A DNA stretch of 64,000 nucleotides from Antrodiella citrinella (lineage: Eukaryota > Basidiomycota > Agaricomycetes > Polyporales > Steccherinaceae). The number at the start of each line of letters is the position of its first letter. Within the stretch, counting starts at the first letter, position 1. The notes beneath the pieces were generated by a model. That model was not told where the DNA came from and ran no database searches. It worked only from the letters and a program-made list of their open reading frames with translations. Below are positions 44,292 to 56,734 of this stretch, one piece after another. Position numbers and translations under genes: made by a program. The stretch lies in NCBI GenBank assembly GCA_004802725.1, contig SGPM01000003.1, forward strand, positions 186,001-250,000. The letters are read 5' to 3'.

Positions 44292-46550
44292 ATGGCTGCA
44301 GCTTGCGAGCCACTCTGCCACTTTGGCGGTCGGTAAGTCGGCCAAATGTCGTTGGTTCGTGTTGTGCATGTTCAAACAATGACTGGCCAGGCTATACTTC
44401 ACAACCTTCTCAAATCCGCTTCCCCGACCGGAGACCCTCAATCAATTATCATCCATACATTCGAAACCACGCGTTCGGGGCGCTCCCATTGCTGGACCCT
44501 CCGCCACTCCAGACGATGAGGCGAAGTACTATTACTTCACGGTCGACGACCAGCTTGTCTACCTCTCGTTCTTCCAAGATTGGGGTCCGTTGAACTTGGC
44601 TATGGTGTATAAGGCGTGCATCCTCTTCCATGAGCTACTGCAGGTGTGTACAGTACACCGTAATCGACCTTGTGCTGATCCTTATACCGCCAACAGGATG
44701 AGGAGCTGTCGTCTTATAGACTGGTTCTGTATTCTTCAAATGATCCTCGACGGAAGGCCAACGCGGCTCTGCTTATGGCTTTGTACGTGGTAAGTGAATC
44801 TTGTCAATCTGGCTCGTTCAAATGAGTCACGTGTTTGTTCGTTATAGATGATCGTCCAGCAACGGCCACCCTGGGAAGCTTTCCATCCCATCGCCGAACT
44901 CGAATTCATGCCCTTCCGTGACGCTGGACGAGGTCGTTCTGATTTCAATCTCAGTATACAGGATTGTCTCTGGGGTATCTATAAAGCCATGCAAAACGGA
45001 CTTTGCGACATGAATGAATTCGACGTGGAGGACTACGAATATTACGAGAAAGTCGAGAATGGCGATTGGAATTGGTTAACTCCAAATTTCATCGCGTTCG
45101 CGTCACCCGTGGATCCCTACTTTATCAAGAAGGAGAAAGACAAGAAGCTACAGGAAGCAGGGACTCCATCGTCGACGCCGAGTAAGACCGATGCCCATGC
45201 CTTGCAGAGGAGATTGCCCGTCCCATTCCAGAACTGTTTGAACTATTTCGAGGGGAAAGGTGTCAAGCTGGTTGTACGGCTTAACAACCAGTTGTACGAC
45301 CGACAAGCCTTCTTGGATAAAGGAATTCAGCATGCAGAACTCTATTTTGACGATGGAACGAACCCTACGGATGACATCGTTCGGAGATTTATCGACATGG
45401 CAGATGCGGTCATTGAAGCAGGTGGGGTCGTTGCAGTACATGTGAGTAGACGGTCTTCTACCACTGCAGAAAATGCTCATACCTTTCGAAGTGTAAAGCA
45501 GGTCTCGGTCGAACAGGCACGCTAATCGGTGCATATCTTACCTGGAAGTATGGCTTCACGGCGTCGGAAGCTATTGCCTTCATGCGTATTGTACGTCCTG
45601 GCAGTGTTGTTGGTCCACAACAGCAATACATGTACCTGAAGCAACTGGAGTGGGCGAAGTGGGCTGTCGCAGACGAGATGCGTAAAACGCAAAGAGAGCA
45701 GGCTATTGCGCTTACGACAACCGTCATTGCGCCGGTCACGCCACCTGCTGACGTGGAGGAAGACACAGAGATGCAGACCGAAGTGACAGAGACCATTGTT
45801 ACAACCGTCCTCGAACGACCATCAACACCCTCGCCGCTTCCACTTCCACCAGTGACACCCAGTAGGCACGTAGCAGCAGCAGCGGCTAAAGCTAAAGCTA
45901 TCGCTCCTCCTGGTCAACCTCGCAAGACTCCGGCAGCAAAGAGAGTAGCGTCGGACTCAGATCAGGAACAAGAGGAGAACGATGTCCTACCCGCTCTAGG
46001 AGTCATACCCATCCGCAGAGCGAAGGCTAAACCTGCATCTGCGAGAGTCATGGGTTCCAGGACGACTGCATCGGAACAGAAACCAGTACGCATTACCAGG
46101 TCTACTACCGCTGCGGCTGCTCGTCGGGGAGGGCCGTCGTCCTTCACTGATCTGACCAAGCCCACGAAAACGTCTGGTCAGGCCCCTAATAAGATACCTC
46201 GTCTGGCTAACGGCATGACTGCTCGTGGAACGGTGGCGGCCAAGGATATGTCCACTATACAAGCTATACCTCCTCGCCGGAACCGACAGAACACATCCCC
46301 TACCCCTTCTCGTTTGCCAACTCTGATCCCCTCTAAACGTGCGCATCACAACTCCGCCGCTTCAGTGCAAGAATCTCCAGAGGCCATAGCCGCGATGGTG
46401 AAGAACGCGCAAGCGGCAAATGCACCGGCGGATTGGATGTCGAGCAACGCCTCAGTTGTTGTGTCCACAGAATCGAAGTCTGGTCGCCCTGGTCTGCGAC
46501 CTATACGTCGACGGCGTAGTAGCTTCAGTGCTGCTGACGTTGTGGCATAA
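44292..46550 (+). CDS. CDC14: Cdc14 dual-specificity phosphatase
   Basis: The start is ATG 44292 (MAAACEPLCHFGGR). Six or so exons give an N-terminal DSPn domain (YYYFTVDDQLVYLSFFQDWGP, LNLAMVYKACILFHELL) and a catalytic domain with the P-loop HCKAGLGRTG, whose Cys lies just after the intron near 45440-45495. PFQNCLNYFEGKGVKLVVRLN and RIVRPGSVVGPQQQYMY follow. The last 250 residues are basic, Ser/Pro/Ala-rich and probably disordered, ending RRRRSSFSAADVVA. Cdc14 removes phosphates from Cdk sites at mitotic exit and cytokinesis, in nucleolus and nucleus. RxL-like and basic clusters in the tail may guide localisation. Confidence 0.96.
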
Positions 46551-46837
46551 TCTCTTCAGGTCACTGACTGGTTCAATGACTCGTACATCATGTCGGCATT
46601 CGTCTTTCCCATCTCCATCTTAGTCTCTACTACATTCTCCTGACACTCATGTTTTCTATGATATGATACATCCCGCTCTCGTCGTTTGGATTGCATATAA
46701 CCATTATTTGACCCCATCATGCACGGTTGTACGAACATCTCAAACATCCTGTATATATATTTGTTTATCCTGTCTTTCGTAGGGCAAAGCAGCAACGTGT
46801 CCATTGTTACAATACATTTTTGCGGCTTTCTATTTCT

Positions 46838-48086
46838 TCATGAACGTACAGAATACTTGTGGACACACTCGAAGAACCAACGTAGATCTTCCGGGTCAAC
46901 ACCAGGCGTGATTCCGTGCCCCAGATTGGCGATCCATCCTGTTGTTGCTTCTCCAACCTTGAATCCCGCGCATATCCTCTGCACCTCTTTCTCGATGGCC
47001 TCCTTTCCACCGTACAGCATGCCAGGGTCCATGTTTCCCTGCAGTGCAACTTGGCTGCCTACAAGCTCGCGCGCTTTCTCTGGTTCGATACACCAGTCGA
47101 TGCCAAGCACATCGTATCCTGCAGTAGCGGCGATGCTACCAAGAGATTCGTTGGCACCCTTCGGGAAAAGAATGAGGGGTACAGAGGAGGTCTCTCCGTT
47201 CGCGAAGCTTTTCCGTACACCGTTGGCAATATGCTGTAAGCTAGGTAGGGAGAACTCCGCGAAATGGTGTGGGGATAGTTCGCCTGCCCAAGAATCAAAT
47301 ATTTGAAGGATCTTCAACGGAGTAAGCGTTATGTGATGGTACGGAGAGCGATTATCGCACCTGTGCTCCTGCTTTTACCTGACCGACGAGGAAGTCGACA
47401 CACACGTCCGCAATTCGCATTATCAATGCCTTCGATTCCTCCGGATACTTGAATAACCACGTCTTGGACTTCTGGAATGTCTTGGTACCGCCGCCTTCTA
47501 CCATGTATGCGAAAAGCGTCCACGGTGCACCACAGAAACCGATGAGAGGAACTTCGCCATTCAGTGCCGTGCGAGTGAGTGTGATCGCGTCAAAGACATA
47601 TTTGAGCTCCTTATCCACGTTCACTGATTTTGACAGCTTAGCAATATCAGCCGGAGTGTTCAAGGGGTCCGGAAAATAAGGGCCCGGAGTCATCAGCACT
47701 TCCATCCCCATCGCCTGCGGCACTACCAGGATATCACTGAAGATAATAGAGGCGTCGAGCAAGCCCGAATATCGACGGATGGGTTGCAGGGTGATCTCCC
47801 TGGCCAGTTCTGGCGTCCGGCATATCTCGAAGAACTCATGGTCCTCGCGGACTTTTCGGAATTCTGAGGAGCAAGTTTTGGCATGAGGATCGAGAATTGA
47901 GACAATTACGCATGGATACATACCAGGAAGATACCGCCCGGCCTGTCTCATGACCCAGACAGGTGCACGCTCAGTTTGTTCACCTATAATGCCTTCAATA
48001 TCTCGCTTTCCGAGGTCTAACAAGAAGTACCTACCGCGTGCTGCCCGTAGCAGAAGGTCATTCTTCAATGGAGGAAATTCGACCAT
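46838..48086 (-). CDS. HEM12: Uroporphyrinogen decarboxylase
   Basis: Three or four exons give about 365 residues. The signatures are complete: [16 protein letters not shown] near the N-terminus (split by an intron), [47 protein letters not shown], and [13 protein letters not shown] near the end. The enzyme removes four carboxyl groups from uroporphyrinogen III to make coproporphyrinogen III in cytosolic haem synthesis. [12 protein letters not shown] was chosen as start; the in-frame codon further upstream is TTG. Convergent with CDC14, divergent from the SHG1-like gene. Confidence 0.97.
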
Positions 48087-48121
48087 GATGGGAGTCGTAT
48101 AGAGCGCGGTATCTAGGTGAT

Positions 48122-48133
48122 CGTATATATACG
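48122..48133 (-). promoter_or_regulatory. Palindromic TATA-like element CGTATATATACG
   Basis: It lies 36 bp upstream of the HEM12 start codon. Being a palindrome, it gives no direction by itself. Whether it acts as the TATA box depends on the unknown transcription start. Confidence 0.35.
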
Positions 48134-48368
48134 TCTCACCACTCAATCAGCCAAGTGCAATGGCTCTTGAGAACGTTTTGAGCAATGTGAGAGGTATTGA
48201 AACCAATGTGTGCCCGGCTCGGATGACCATGATTGCCTCTGATTAATCTGATTGCCATTCGAGCGCCTTTGTTCAGACTCTCATGATCCACTGACAATCG
48301 ACGACCTTTGCTTTGACCTTACACATGTTCATCTACTGACCGTCGCAATTGTATTACCTGTTGGCACT

Positions 48369-49259
48369 ATGGCTGCTAAAACACCGTCCGAACTCGTGGA
48401 TGAGTGCGTCACACTCCCAAATTGAAACTGTGCACAAGGTGTCTGACCATTTAGCAGTTTCAAGAAATCAGGGGAATTCGACCGCCTGAGAAGGGAGCTG
48501 TTGAATAGCTTTCGCAATGGTGTAAGTGGTCATACTAGTCCGAAATGTAGCATTTGCCATATCAACATTCGTTACTGTCAGGATGGCATGTCTACATTGG
48601 TGAGCCGAGTGGAAGAGATTGCGAAGACCAAACTTGCCTCCGAGCACAACCTGCAACATATGCCAGAAGCGCTGGCCGTCAGAGAGCTCATGCAAGAACT
48701 TGAGAGGTACCGTACAACCATATACCGCTTTGCAGCCCTCTTATTTATGCCTATTCACAGATATCCACTTATCGAGCGAGCCGTCGCAGATGTACCGGCA
48801 TTGACAGACCCGACCTTCGTCGCGTCTCTTCACCAGCACGTTACGTGCATACTACTTGATGAACGGAGTGAAAAGAAAACGCGTGCGCAGCTCCTCATCA
48901 CTTTCTGCCTATTCATTGACTAACTCCGATTGGAACAAGTTTATGTTACCGGATCAACCTCGAATCGGACAGCACAGAACGAAACATCCATTCAATCTGA
49001 CAATGCCGGTACATTCCATAACGGTTCAGCAGCAGCGATACACCCTGATTTCGCCTCACTTCCTTTGGCACTACCCGAAGAGAGGTCTGGTCCTGCAGCC
49101 CTGCCTGTTCGCACCGTGGTTACGAATACCACCCTGAACGTTTCGAACTCAAACATTCCTGCGGGGCCTGATAGCCCAGATAGTGCAATGCTTGAATCGC
49201 CTCTCACAGAAGCGGGAGATCATCCACCAGAGCCTGATGCGGTGTCTCTGTTGAATTAG
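48369..49259 (+). CDS. SHG1: COMPASS Shg1 / BOD1-like protein
   Basis: Exons begin at ATG 48369 (MAAKTPSELVDDFKKSGEFDR). Residues 10-100 hold the Shg1/BOD1 domain: FKKSGEFDRLRRELLNSF, FVxRVEEIAK-like LVSRVEEIAKTKLA and LERYPLIERAV. A further intron with a GTGAAA or GTGCGC donor and the branch-like CTAAC before 48944 joins to a Ser/Pro/Thr-rich tail ending PEPDAVSLLN. Shg1 is a small subunit of the COMPASS histone H3K4 methyltransferase. BOD1 relatives also regulate PP2A at kinetochores. The exact junction of the last intron is uncertain. Confidence 0.8.
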
Positions 49260-49965
49260 CGCGTGGTTCGAATGGCGGGCATTGTATGCGTCAGGTCGAA
49301 TACGGGCTGTGCCTTTTGGTAGGTTTTTCTCCGTTTGTCGCCGTACTCCTCCGTTGAAACTTCTAAGCGCCTACAAAGCTTCCTGATTTCATCGTGCGCT
49401 GCAAACCCTGCTGTATTTGACAGTAGGCCCCGAGGCTCGTCGGAGCATTGTGTCGTTTGGCATGGCCCACCAGTGAGGAAGAATGGTACCAGTAGCCGGG
49501 TAACACCTGCCGCTTTGTCGACGACTGCTTGAAGCAAGGCTTGAAGCGCTTGAATTGCTGCCTGGCAAAGCCTGGCAACTGGAAGGTTCCTCCTTGGTTC
49601 CTCCTAATGTGACCGGTGTTATGTCTTCGCTTCGCGTAATTCAAAATTGGTATGATATCCTATGATCTCGCGTTCATCTTACCGGGCTTGCCGACCATGC
49701 AGTTTCCATACCAGCGTCATGAGTCATAATTTGACATGGACTCGTGGAGGATCACCTGAACATCGACTAAGTCCGTAGCAGGGCCGACATGTGGGTCATC
49801 CTCAAAGACTTATAAGCATGTGGGAAATGATATGAGGTGGGTTGATTCCTTCTCTCTTCTATGAGTCTTTGTGTGGCTTCGCCGAAAGGAAGGTGAGCGA
49901 CCATGTTCAATGTTTCATGACCCGGGAGCTACGCTCATCCGTTCCATTATTTCCCCAGGAGCAAT
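49260..49965. other. Intergenic region with adjacent short tandem duplications
   Basis: 706 bp. A minus-strand frame (49256-49537) has no recognisable domain. At 49527-49605 three different short units are each duplicated side by side (GCTTGAAGC, CCTGGCAA, GGTTCCTCCT). The end holds the promoter of the MFS gene at 49966. Confidence 0.5.
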
Positions 49966-51947
49966 ATGTCATCGGGCGAGAGCACCACGTCCCTTGAGAA
50001 ACGGTCCCTTCCTCAAGACGCAGAGGTCGCGCAACAGGACATCGACAAAGAATGGAAGGTCATCGCAAAGATAGACTACCGTGTGGTACCAGCTCTGTGT
50101 ATATTGTACCTCCTTGCCTTCTTGGATCGGTGAGTCAATCATTTTGATGCTCTCACGACGCATGTGTTCTCAATTGCTACAGCGTGAACATAGCCAATGC
50201 GGCTCTCTTCGGTTTGAAAGAGGATTTGCACCTAAGTGGCAACGAGTATAATACCGCACTGGTCATATTGTAAGCCCACCTAATCCATCTCATTCTTCTG
50301 CGTGACTCATATCTATGCAGCTTCGTTCCTTATGTCCTATTCGAGATTCCCTCCAATGCATTGATGAAGCGATTCAAGCCCCACGTATGGCGTGAGTTTC
50401 GCATTGAATGTACATGTAGGTTCGGAATCTGACCGCAACATGTAGTGAGCATATGCATGTTCATGTTTGGCCTCGTGTCGTGTCTTCAAGGTTTGACGCA
50501 GAACTACAGCGGCATCTTGGCGGCACGGTTCTTCTTAGGTACACAGACTTTGGAGTTCTGCTATTCAATATATTCACGGTTTCTTAGGTTTATTCGAAAG
50601 CGGAATGTTCCCAGGATGTTTCTATTTGCTTGCGATGTCGGTTGAGTTATCATATTCTAGTTCGACCGTACTGAACACAAAATTTACAGGTGGTACAAGA
50701 GAAGTGAAGCACAAAAGCGCTACACCTTCTTCTTCTGCTCCACTACGTTGGCAGGTGCGTTTGGTGGTCTTCTTGCCAGCGCCATCGGAAAGATGGATGG
50801 CCTACGGGGATTTCGAGGATGGCGATGGGTCTTCATCCTAGGTGTGTGTTCATATTGTTATATGTGTGCCGCGCAAACTGACCATACTTTGACACCAGAG
50901 GGTGTTCTCACTTGCGTGGTCTCTATCGCTTTGTTCTTCCTGATCCCAGACTTTCCTGAGGAATCGAAATGGTTGACACCTGCCGAGAAGGCTTTTGTGA
51001 AGAAACGCCTGGAAGATGATGTTGGTGACTCACAAGAACAGGAAAAAATCACCCCCAAGAGTGTTTTGAGCGTCCTCTCTGACGGCAAGTGTTTCAATTG
51101 AAACGATGCATTTTTCAATTCTTATTTTGTTATTTAGTCAAAGTCATCGTGGGCGGGTTTATGTATTTCGGGCTCATCATCCCGGCATACGGTTACGGTA
51201 AGGAAATTTGTTTCTTGACGATATGAATCTTAGTACTCAACACTGCTATTCAGCATACTTCGCACCCGCCATCATTTCAGGCCTTGGGCATGGCAGTATC
51301 CAGTCCCAACTTCTATCGGTTCCCCCGTGGGCATGCGCTTTTGTCTTTGCTATGACAATCGCATTCGCATCCGACTATCTGCGACATCGCTTCCTTTTCA
51401 CAATCGCTCCTATGGCCGTCGCTCTCACGGGATTCATCCTCCTCCTTGTCGTGGACAAGAATTTCAAGCTGAAATACGGTGCTCTTTTCTTAGCGGCTTC
51501 AGGAACTTATTCTGCTATGCCTGTCGTTGTATGTTGGTTCAGTACAAATCGTGAGTGCTTCCTCAGAATATGGCATGTGGTCAAAGTTGACTCGTCATGC
51601 AGTGGCAGGTCATCGAAGGAGATCTGTAGCAACAGCATGGCAGGTTGGATTCGGTAACGGTGCGTCTCAAATTATCATACTACGATTACTCGATCTAATG
51701 ATGCGCTGTAGTTGGTGGCATTGTGGCGGCTTATGCCTTCCTCGCTCAAGATGCCCCACGCTACATCACAGGATACGGTCTTTGTGTTGCATTCGTGTGC
51801 TTCTCTGCGGTCTCGTGTTGTGTCTATTTCTTTGCATGTTTGCGGGAGAATAGGAGACGAGACGCGGACGAGACAGGTGAACAAATGACGTTGGAAGAGA
51901 AACACCGCCTTGGGGATCACAACCCAGACTACCGATACCTGTTATAA
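49966..51947 (+). CDS. MFS transporter, ACS family (nicotinate/allantoate permease-like)
   Basis: About eight exons encode roughly 480 residues with 12 predicted membrane helices. The N-terminus is soluble (MSSGESTTSLEKRSLPQ). Family blocks follow: LAFLDRVNIANAALFGL, VPYVLFEIPSNALMKRF, ARFFLGLFESGMFPG, GWRWVFILEGVLT and FPEESKWLTPAEKAF. The C-terminal tail is charged (MTLEEKHRLGDHNPDYRY). These carriers import organic anions such as nicotinate, pantothenate or allantoate. It is clearly different from the other MFS gene at 15300-17698, so it is not a recent duplicate. Confidence 0.93.
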
Positions 51948-52370
51948 TTGACATGCTCGTTGCTTGCGACTAGCCTACTTACAATGATAGTTCAGTGACT
52001 GTTCGTGGACAAGTCAGTGACTGTTCATGGACAAGTCAGTTACTGTCACGGTCGGTATACGACGTATTACATAGAGGCTGTGACAAAACTTTGTGAAATT
52101 CTGTTACAAGTGGCTCACATCGATACTTGAAAGCTCACGATAATGACGATATTGGAGTCTGTGTTCTTTGTGAACGAGCGAATATCTGGTCAAGCTCGAG
52201 CTGCTGATTCTCCAATGTCCAGCTAGAGGTTAACGCTTAGCGGCTGTGGGGGACGAGCGCTTCTTTGCTTCGCGCTAAACTGGAAACCAATCAAGAACAA
52301 ATAAAGACGCGAGCGAAATTCAGTCACGCTGTCTCAATTCTAACAGCCCATTCACTCAATTTCAGCACTT
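51948..52370. other. Intergenic region with a short tandem repeat
   Basis: 423 bp. At 51994-52049 a 24-bp unit (CAGTGACTGTTCGTGGACAA plus GT) is repeated about 2.3 times. Beyond it lies the promoter of the bL12m gene. No gene is seen. Confidence 0.5.
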
Positions 52371-53179
52371 ATGGCAGTGAGCATTCTACTGCATTTCTAT
52401 CCTAGTTGCCAGACCTTACCAGCACATCTTTCAGATCCGGTGTTCATCTATTTTGCGAGCTGTTGCGCGACCTCAACGCCTTCACAGGTATGTCTTCGTC
52501 CTGTCGCGTCAAAGTCTCTGCACACTCAGCTCTGTTTTTGTAGGCTTGCCAGCAGTTCCAGGTGGCTTGCGACAGCAGCAGCTGAAGGTTCATCATCAAC
52601 GCCAGCACCATCGGATCCCAAGCTGTCGAAGATTGTAGATGATATCTCAACCCTGACGTTGCTGCAGGCGTCCGACCTCGTCACATTGCTCAAGGTGAGT
52701 GTACTCTTGCACGTAAACACTTTGAATTTACTCATCCCTTATGTTCAGTCACGACTGAACATCCAAGAGATTGCTATGCCTTCAGCCTCTGCGCCGGTAG
52801 CTGCCGCTGCTGAGGAAGCCCCGGTGGAGGTGCGTGTGACTTGTATATTGCTATGCGAGTTGACCTGAGCGAAGTTCCTCTCGCAGGAGAAGCCCAAGGA
52901 GAAAACAGTCTTCAACCTCAAACTGGAGTCGTTCGAAGCAACATCAAAGCCAAAAGTCATCCGGGAAGTGAAGGCCATGATCCCCAACCTGACTCTTATT
53001 GATGTGCGTTACGGTCCTGACTTACACGTTTCCCGGTAATAACTCGAGTATTCGTTCTGTAGGCGAAGAAGTTCGTGGAGTCAGTGCCAAAGATCTTGAA
53101 GGAGAATATGCCCAAGGAGGATGCTGAGAAACTGGTGGCCAAGTTTAAGGAGCTTGGTGCTGTGGTCGTCCTAGAGTAA
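52371..53179 (+). CDS. Mitochondrial ribosomal protein bL12m (L7/L12)
   Basis: The best reading starts with a two-codon exon ATG GCA (52371-52376), then exon 52435-52487 (IRCSSILRAVARPQRLHR), then 52544 onward (LASSSRWLATAAAE). Together these form a good mitochondrial presequence. The L12 hinge and dimer part follow (LSKIVDDISTLTLLQASDLVTLLK and an Ala/Pro-rich linker). The globular domain reads EKTVFNLKLESFEATSKPKVIREVKAM and ends LGAVVVLE. It forms the stalk that recruits translation factors to the mitoribosome. An unspliced frame from the same ATG was rejected because it breaks the presequence. Confidence 0.88.
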
Positions 53180-53409
53180 TCATTTCTCTGCACATATAAA
53201 CTATACGCCCACTGCTAATGCCAACTTCATACATTCTATGCTGTGATCTTTATGGTCAAGTTTCATTGTCCGCTGGTAGCGAAGTGGCAAGTACGGTACA
53301 AGATCTGTGTCTAGGCGACACAACAGAGGTAAGATATGTGAGGACAAGCAAGCGGCTTGTGGTAGAAGAAACACGAAGGACAGGTGAACAGCAGTGTGAA
53401 AACTCGCCC

Positions 53410-56249
53410 TCAATCCTCCGACAGATATCGGTACTCAAAGCGGAAGTCGCTCTTCTTGCGTTGACACCAAGAACCTTCCCAGTCGAAGTAAACATATACG
53501 CCTTGTTCGTATTCTTCTGTGATGGCCTGGGGTTCCGAATGACGCTGGAACCATGTCAGATACTTGACGTGGAATCGCCACGACTGTCTCTTCAGCTCCT
53601 TCGCAGCGAGATATCTGTCGAATATGAGCTAATCACGACGTTAATATCATTGCTAGATGGACGTACTGCTGGTAGGTTCCAGGATGGAAGTAGAACACGT
53701 AAAATAGCGTCTCGACGTCCAGCTGTGTGAAGATGCCTGGAGTACTGAGTATGGGACTTGGCGTTTGCGGGTAGTAGGGTGGTGTCTGGAAAGGATTCCT
53801 GGGCACGTAGTACTTCGGTCTTCACGCGGGTAGTCAGAGAGGTCAGTTCAAGAATGAAAATGGGATCACGTACTTCTCCGTATCCTGAGGCTGAGGCATA
53901 CTTGAATAGCTCCCTTCAAGCAACTTGTGCACTTGATCAAGATTCGACATCCGGTGTGGCGCTAATAGATGATATGAGCATGTGGCGCATGAATGAACGA
54001 GGCATCGCACGTACCCTTCTGCTTGACGCTCTCAAATGACACGACCAAATCCGACAGCGAACCGGGAAAGGCGTTCGGTGCTGGTGTCCGCTGTCTTGGA
54101 GCTTGAGCAAGCTGTTGTGGTCCAGCAGAAGGTGGCCGGATAGTCTGCGATTGAGGTTGAGCATTGCTTGGCGCCGCATGCAATGGATCTACAGAGCCAA
54201 GAACACTGACACCCGGTGGATACTGTGGCTGCTGTGGCTGAATTGGAGGTTGCAAAGTCATCGATTGAATTGCTTGCTGAGTGGCTGGTGTTGATACAGG
54301 TATAGATGCTTCCCCGCTTGGTTGGGGCGGATGTGAGAAGCCATTTGTGGTGGTCTGCAACGACGCCTGTGCCTCTACTGACGCCTAGACAAAACCAAAA
54401 TATTTTCAGACATGGACAGGTCTCAGAACGATCACAGGCCACGTACCGCAGGTGGCTGAGTGGAGATAATGGGCGAAGCAGAGGGTGCTAATTATAACAA
54501 TTAGCAAACGCAGTACACGAATTGTAAAACTACATACCAGCTCGAGCAGAGACGCGCAGCGGCGAGTCGGCTGGTCCCCCAACGGAACTAAGATTCGCGT
54601 CAGACAACGCCGGTGAATCTTGTGCAGAGTACATCGTTTCGTCTCCTTGTACCGCAGAAGTCGCCGAAGACAGCATAGGACTCGTCAGAGACGGGTGCGT
54701 AAGGCTCGGTGACGAGGTCACCACGGAATTTACTTCAACGCTCAAAGTAGTACTTGCTGTCAAAGAAGGCGTTATTGAAGGTGCAGTGGACGCGATAGGC
54801 TGACTCGAAGCAGTTGTCGGTGTGGTTGGTAGTTGTGAGGGAGGGGATGTCTGGGCTGCCTGTGATGTAGCTGGCGGAGAGACGGCCGCGGCCGCGGCTG
54901 TGGCATATCTTACAGGGAGCACCGCAGGGCGAGCAGTTGGTAGACCGGCTTTAAGTATGCTTGACATTGGTTGCTGGGCAAAGTTGGGATTGGGCGGTGG
55001 CTTTGTCGCTGTGGGTGATAATGCTCGGTAGTGTGTCACACAAAGAATAATTTACAAAACGTACTCTCCGACGCTATTGAAGGTTCTAAAAAGCTATTGA
55101 GTAAGGTTTGTTCAAGACAAATGGGGATTGTCTTACTTCGTAGAGGCAGGATGCCTGTCGCCTTCCTTGTAACCGGGCTACCATCGCGTTTACTACTGGA
55201 TACGCTTTCTTCGTCTTGGTGTTTCTTAGATGGCGTTCGTGGTGGCAGGTCTACTTCAACCAGGAAACATAAGGGGTGACTGAGCTTCGGCAATAATGAA
55301 CACAACATACCTTCGCTGGTATCTTCCGAATCCTCGCTCTCATTGTCATCGACTGCCAGCCCGAACTTCTCTTCCTCCTCGTCCAAATTGAGTTCGTCGT
55401 AGATGCCGTCGTCCTCTTCGAAGTCCTCTTCCTGTATTTATGACCATGCGGCACGATCCATCTGAACAGGTCCAACACACGTACCGTGTTACTCTCAACA
55501 AAGTATGAGACATCATCCTTGAGACCAATTATCCTCTCCGGTAGCATGCTGCCGTTGTCCAATAATCGCAGAATGATCTCCAGCCGACTGATATGCCACT
55601 TTCTTCGTTCGTTCAATCTCTCCAGCTCCTCTTGTCGCTCGGTGGCTGCTGAACCTTTGTTCTTCTTCTTTCCCCCACCTTGTAGAGTCTCAATCTCCGC
55701 TTCGGCCTGTTCTACCTGGAGCAACAGCTCCTCCACCTGTGTTTGTAGCCATTGTGTTGTCTCCATCTTCTCCTGCGCTTTAGGGTCCAACTTGGCAGAT
55801 TGAATAAGGCCCTCTTTGGAGAATGCCTTCGTCTTCATTTCTTTCTCGCACGCCTTGAATTTCTCCATTTGCTGTAGAGGGTGCAACATACACGGTAGAT
55901 TAAATATCAGGCGAACAGTTTGTGAAGAACACACAGGCGCACCGTTTCGATCAGTCTGCGGTTGTCGAGCAGAGACGTTTTGTCCTTGATGTCATTGCTC
56001 GCGACCCAGGTCTTGATTTGATCTCGCAGTCGTTGCAGTTTCTTGATCTGCGTCTTCAAATCCGTTTCCAGCTTCTCCTTCTGCGTTTGATTTGTCGACG
56101 CTTGCATCTTGTCGTAAATGCTCTCGAAGAGCTCGACGCCCTCCGCCACCTTCTTCAGCGTCCGGTCAATTTCAGCTGAGCACCAGGATCAGCGTGTGTG
56201 TCACTGAACTGTGAAAGATATGCTTACTTTGTAGTTTTCTCGCCGCCAT
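53410..56249 (-). CDS. NOT3: CCR4-NOT complex subunit NOT3/NOT5
   Basis: The start exon MAARKLQ leads into the NOT N-terminal coiled coil ([57 protein letters not shown], then a long [15 protein letters not shown] helix). A Ser/Pro/Ala/Gln-rich middle has many TSPS-like and QPQ runs. The C-terminal NOT box reads [52 protein letters not shown] and ends FEYRYLSED. The subunit links mRNA deadenylation with translation state in the cytoplasm. The minus-strand stop is TGA at 53410-53412. Divergent from the Bem1-type gene. Confidence 0.95.
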
Positions 56250-56734
56250 GATGAGGATATGTGCGATGCGACTCTTATGGATGTCGGACTTCAGTAGGTT
56301 CGGAGAGACGAGACGAAAGGTGGTGGCGGTATGTTGTTGATATCTATTTGTCATTAAGTGACCTTTAGAAGAGACGCCTGATCTTGGCGTCTACTGATAG
56401 GCAGTCATTGCAACTTTGCACGGATGCTACAGACTCGTGAGTTGCAGAGTCTCATGTACGTTATCTGTTCTTCTGTGTGCAGTAACTTGGCTGATTCTTC
56501 GATGTTCCGGCGTGCATACTGACCAAGATTGACAATGGTAACACCGGAGCGCCGGAGATCGCTGTTCGTATTGTTTACAATCGTGGGAAGAGATGACCAA
56601 AACGAGCGACAGACAACCCGTATCACACTCCAGATAATAACGCTTCTGCTCTTCCTCCTCTGCGAACCTTGCGACGCCCCCCTCACGTCTCCTTACGACT
56701 CTTCTGGTGCTCCTCGTCTATTCCTCGTCTCGCC
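56250..56734. promoter_or_regulatory. Divergent promoter of NOT3 and the Bem1-like gene
   Basis: 485 bp between two start codons. No clear TATA box or named element was seen. Confidence 0.35.

Noticed and set aside
49256..49644. Minus-strand frames suggesting a small gene.
   Set aside because: No known motif; one end lies in micro-duplicated sequence, so coding status cannot be supported.
52371..52868. Unspliced 165-codon frame as the bL12m start.
   Set aside because: It reads through an evident intron and destroys the presequence; the spliced version is more plausible.
53218..53730. Plus-strand frame of 170 codons over the 3' end of NOT3.
   Set aside because: Overlaps the conserved NOT box exon on the other strand and has no recognisable content.
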